The notes under the pieces are model-generated. The model saw only the letters and a program-made list of their open reading frames with translations, was not told the DNA's origin and did no database searches. Made by a program: the position numbers and the translations under genes. A stretch of 12,336 nucleotides of DNA from Rhizopus sp. PT2906 (taxonomy: Eukaryota; Mucoromycota; Mucoromycetes; Mucorales; Rhizopodaceae): assembly GCA_025529335.1 (NCBI GenBank), contig JAMYHX010000790.1, positions 1-12,336 of the forward strand. The letters are read 5' to 3'. This document shows, piece by piece, positions 8,401 through 12,336 of this stretch. Numbering within the stretch: the stretch's first letter is position 1; every line of letters starts with the position of its first letter.

Positions 8401-11400
8401 GCTGTTTATGGGATTCAAGCTTGGCCTCACTTAGACTTTCACCCGATTTATTCTCCTCGGTTGAACCTGGGACAAATTCCGTCCAGTTAGGTTGTTGTTG
8501 TGTGTTCTTTTGGAACTCTGCTCTTGCACGCAAGTTATATTCTAGTCGATCACGCATACGGTTGACAGCATCCACTTTGCTCTTTGCCAAATCTTCGGCA
8601 TCTTTGATGAGAACAGATAAAGTAGGATCGTTGGTAGTTGGTGGACGCCAATAGAGGATCTGAACCATTTTATCTTTGGATCTCGGGGACTGTAAGTTCC
8701 TTTCACCCTCGTTCATCGCCCCTTCCTCTTCAATCATATCATCAGCTGAGCCAGGCATGGATATACTGAGAGCAATCTCGAGTATATCTAACAAATCCTT
8801 ATATATATCAAGTTCAGCCGCTTTCAACTCTTGCGGGTCAATTGCTTCATCAAGCGGTAAAAAGTCCCCAAAGATCGAATCACTGTCTTCGTCGTCGGAT
8901 TCTGCTTGATGCTGTTGCTCAACATTAGGCGTATCTCCTTTCTTTAGTGTTTCAAGCTCCATTTTTGCTTGTTCAATTCTTTCGTTGATGACATGCTTGA
9001 ATTCCAAAATACCATCATTACAAGCGTTCACGTCCATCTCGCTTTGGTGAATTTCTACGCACAGCTCGGAATGCTGCTCAAAAAATGCAGCCACGACCCA
9101 TCTTTCGCAAACACGACAGAGAACAGGCGGTAAGGCCAAGAGTTTAGAAAGCGATACGCCTTGGTCTTGATCATGTGGTTCCATCAGGGTATCTTCTCCA
9201 GAGCCTTGTAATTCCTGAGGCATGTGAATAAACGGTTCGGATTTTGATCGACTTCTCATCATCGCCTTTTGTTTCTCTACATCAACCTGGTTGCTTACTG
9301 TCTCATCCGGGGTGAAATTAGCATCAGTAGCTACTTCTTTCTCTTTGGCAGAGGAAGTACCTAACAAAAGATGCTTTTCAAGTGTATGTGATGTAAAGGA
9401 GATATCGGCTAGTGACCAACGGCGAGGTATAACTGGCTTCATGACCCACATGGTATGGCTTGGTTCACTGGTCACTCTGTTGTACATGAGCATTCCTTTT
9501 CCTTCCATCTCAATATATGAGCCATCAGAGGCAACAACGTTGAAGCGCACCTCGATCGTATGGGAGTCATCCGCCAGTAGCTCTTGAGTTGCTACACCAA
9601 ATACTTGTTTATCCTCTGTTGACAATAGTTCAGTAATACTTTTGCCAATAACCATCTGAGGGTCAGTCCTAGATTTTTTTTGGAAAGAGACTTAGCTTCA
9701 AGTGTCAATATCATAATAGTATCTCCTTACCCGACAACATCCATCCAGACTGGGCTGACATATTGAATGGAGGTATTACCCAAACTCAATTCAACGATAA
9801 TAGTAGAACTTTGACTTCTCTCAGCCTCTGCTTGAAGCTGCATATCGTCCAATGTCTCATCTTTGGCAGTGTCCTTTTCATGCCTCTTTACAACTTGCTT
9901 TTGTTCGTCAATAGACATGTCATTATCCTCTGCATCGTCCATCTTTGACAGATTACTCACAGATTCCACATCATCTGTCTCTGTATCACTTGGAGGAACT
10001 GAGGATGCTGTCGTCATCGTACCAGTTGCTGACCAAAATCCTCTTTCAGCAGCCCACCACTCGACAACACGATTAAGTGCAGCAATACTGAGTAACAGTC
10101 GCACGTACCATTCTCGACAGGGCCACTCTGGATGTGTATCCCATCGAAAGCCAATAGCCTGAAGCTTAGACACAGCTTCCGCACATGCACCGCTTGTTTC
10201 AAGTATCTCATCTAGCGATGAGTCCATCACGTTTTGTGCCAAAGTAATCAAGTCTTGTAACGTTAGCATAAATGGTGTAGGCAAATAAGAATCTTCAGAG
10301 ATGAAGGTCACCATTTGGCTCGCACTGGGCGAGCTCAGCTGTTCGTTTACTTTTTTCATCACAGCTTCTTGTACAGCTTGAGCAGAATTATCAAATTGTT
10401 TATGAGATGGAGGGCCCTCCAGAGGTGTAGATTGTCCTTCGAGTGCAGAGGAAAGACTCCTCTTATGTGGCAAACTGTTAATAGAAGACGCCGAATGGTC
10501 TCTGGAAGGAATTCCGGGTGACAAAACCTCGTCCAGTTCCACAACACTTGGCAAGGGTGATTTGAATGCCTCTACCGTAGAAGTTTCAGCTAGCGTATGC
10601 TCAGCCATTGGTTCCTCTTCATCTGTGTCGATGCTATCGACCGAACGAACCCCTTTTTCTAAAATCTCATCCATATTTTCAACATATTGTAGTCCTCGTT
10701 CGACGTATTCATTCAGTCCATCAATAATCTGTCGTAGTTCGGCATTACATGCTTCTTTAGCAAACTGAAGCCTAGACTTGATCGATTGTTGAACCTGGAC
10801 CATAATATTAAGATCTGAATCGTCGTGATGGTGTATCGAACTTAGCATATGACTAAGGTGGCCAAACGTACCCATTCTGTTTCCAGGATTGAAGAATCTG
10901 TATCCAACACGTTTTGCTAAGCTTGTCTGAGTCACTGGATTCTTTGGCGTCTTGGCCTTTCTTGCAAGCGAGTGTGGGCTACCGGAACCAGAAGACTGCG
11001 TGATGCTCTCAGGGTGCATGGAAAGGGGTGATATCATGTCAATGTCGATTTGTTCTTTGGTTACTGTCCCTGTAGAAGAATTCATACCCGACGGCTTTAT
11101 CTCTCCTTCCAATGGATGCCGTAGATCTTGTAGGTTCAGAGATAGGTTACGCGAGCTTCTATTTGAAGAGATGGATGTTTTGTTATTGTCTGGTCCCTGT
11201 GCTTGTTTTGATGATTCTAATGTCTTGCATACAGGAAATGGAGCTTCTGGCGATTGGAGATCTTCTTCAGCGGGTTGTTGTTCTTTTTCTTCTTCTGCGC
11301 TCTTATGCAGAGGTAATGCAAGGTTCTTTGCCCACTGCTTCTGGCTCCTTGATTTCGAATAATGCTCAGCACCTGTTTTAACTGTATTCCACCAGTTTGA

Positions 11401-12336
11401 TAATACTCGATTCACTACAGAATCATGGTGACTAGGGCTAGCAATAGATGATGCCGATGATGACGGGAATTGTGAGGCGTCTATACTCTCTTGCTGTACT
11501 GATGACCTACGTCGAATCTCTTGTGCTTTAATGATGTTGTACTCTTCCAACCAGTCAACCCAAGGGATATTGCTTACAAGTCGATGACAATCTACCTCTT
11601 TATCTCGGTTTAGTATATCATCAGCCGTTGTCACTGTGATTGTAGGCATGTGAGAGTCATCTTGAGTGAAACGCTTGAGTTTTGCTGACGAGTAGCGTCT
11701 GTTCTGTGCTGGCATGCTGCTCGTACTTCCTGTGCTGTTGGTTCGACGGTGACCAGATTGCATATACAGTTTATCTTCCAACCCTTGAACACGTACGCTA
11801 CACCATTTCCTGATCTTTGCAGAACGTGACATGAACAACTTTTTAGCGTAATCTTCGTCAGAGCCAATGACTGGATTATCAAATTCACTAAATGAAGATG
11901 AGGTCAGCATGGATCGTAAATGAGCCGGTTGTGTGCTTTTGTCATGCTTTATAATTGCTATTTATAATCATTCAGTATATATATGAAGCAATCTAATCTT
12001 TTTTTTTTCCTTACCTCTCGAACTAGAACTAGATGGTATCCTGTTGCTTGTAAAATAATCTTCTTCATTCCAATAGGTAACGTCAGGTGCTGAGGTCCGA
12101 GCTGTCGCAACGCTTGGAGTAGGCGGTACAATGAGCTGTTCTTGAAGATGTGCATCTTGTTTAGCATATGCCTCATTTAAGAGCATAGATGGATAGACAG
12201 GAGGATCCTGTGTTTGATGGTCAGTAAACTGTATACCACTTTCGTGATTGGATTGTACATCTGCATCCAAATCCATTTCGACCACATCCTTATCTGCCTC
12301 TTGATGTCGGCTATCTATATTTGGTAAAGAGCGACG
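5499..12336 (-). CDS. RIM15: Rim15/Cek1-type AGC protein kinase with PAS, zinc finger and receiver domains (5' partial)
   Basis: Rim15-family kinases act downstream of PKA/TORC1 in nutrient limitation and quiescence, phosphorylating endosulfines that inhibit PP2A. Visible exons: 12336-12015, 11957-9731, 9668-7662, 7602-7077 and 7025-5499. The introns are 51-62 nt and all phases agree. They encode 2202 residues (numbered from the window edge), with the N-terminus outside; yeast Rim15 has 1770. Order: Ser-rich N-terminal region; PAS domain at about 829-930 (9795-9428); C2HC zinc finger with C1034, C1037, H1050 and C1053 (9118-9059); basic RRRRSS patch near 1301-1306; kinase 1396-1771 with glycine loop SKGAFGSV, Lys1425, Glu1444, HRDLKPDN (Asp1520), DFG from 1538, a roughly 120-residue insert, then GTPDYLAPE; AGC-tail PSFIP and TDYFD; Ser-rich linker; C-terminal receiver at about 2072-2190 with Asp2076/2077, Asp2121, Thr2152 and Lys2170. 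Several RRxS sites could be PKA targets. All catalytic kinase residues are present. Which paralogue it is cannot be told. Confidence 0.95.

Noticed and set aside
8127..8654. Long plus-strand open frame (175 codons) opposite the Rim15-like gene
   Set aside because: It lies entirely within a well-supported coding exon on the other strand and shows composition typical of an antisense shadow, with no family features.
10952..11362. Plus-strand open frame (136 codons) opposite the Rim15-like N-terminal region
   Set aside because: Ser/Cys-rich mirror of a low-complexity coding exon; no independent evidence.

Overview
The window looks like nuclear DNA from a filamentous early-diverging fungus, most likely Mucoromycota/Mucorales. 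The evidence is AT-rich DNA, many 48-62 nt introns with GTAAGT-type donors and CTAAC/TTAAC-type branch points, three typically fungal genes, and a transposase fragment that resembles (from memory, not searched) Mucorales Tc1/IS630-like transposases. The organism assignment is inference. No RNA genes, CRISPR arrays or prokaryotic signals were seen.

Layout: (1) 2-383, plus strand, is the 3' end of an unrecognised gene. (2) 437-2236, minus strand, is a complete six-exon LCB1/SPTLC1 gene for a serine palmitoyltransferase subunit (514 aa as modelled). (3) 2237-3333 is the divergent intergenic region. It holds a roughly 585-bp element at 2495-3080 with 28-bp perfect terminal inverted repeats, a broken transposase N-terminal fragment and an internal 32-bp fold-back. 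(4) 3334-5450, plus strand, is a complete eight-exon WD40 gene of the WDR20/CreC family (583 aa as modelled). (5) 5499 to beyond 12336, minus strand, is the 3' five exons of a very large Rim15/Cek1-type AGC kinase with PAS, C2HC zinc finger, split kinase and receiver domains; its 5' end is outside the window.

The genes are not an operon. Family knowledge links them loosely to nutrient and membrane homeostasis: sphingolipid synthesis (LCB1), deubiquitinase control and carbon catabolite repression (CreC/WDR20), and starvation/quiescence signalling (Rim15). Both tail-to-tail pairs are very tight, with 53 and 48 nt between stop codons, so their 3' UTRs probably overlap. The most unusual part is the small transposon relic with its hairpin, sitting in the shared upstream region of LCB1 and the WDR20/CreC gene.

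All exon boundaries were worked out by hand from splice signals, reading-frame continuity and family similarity. No database search was run.
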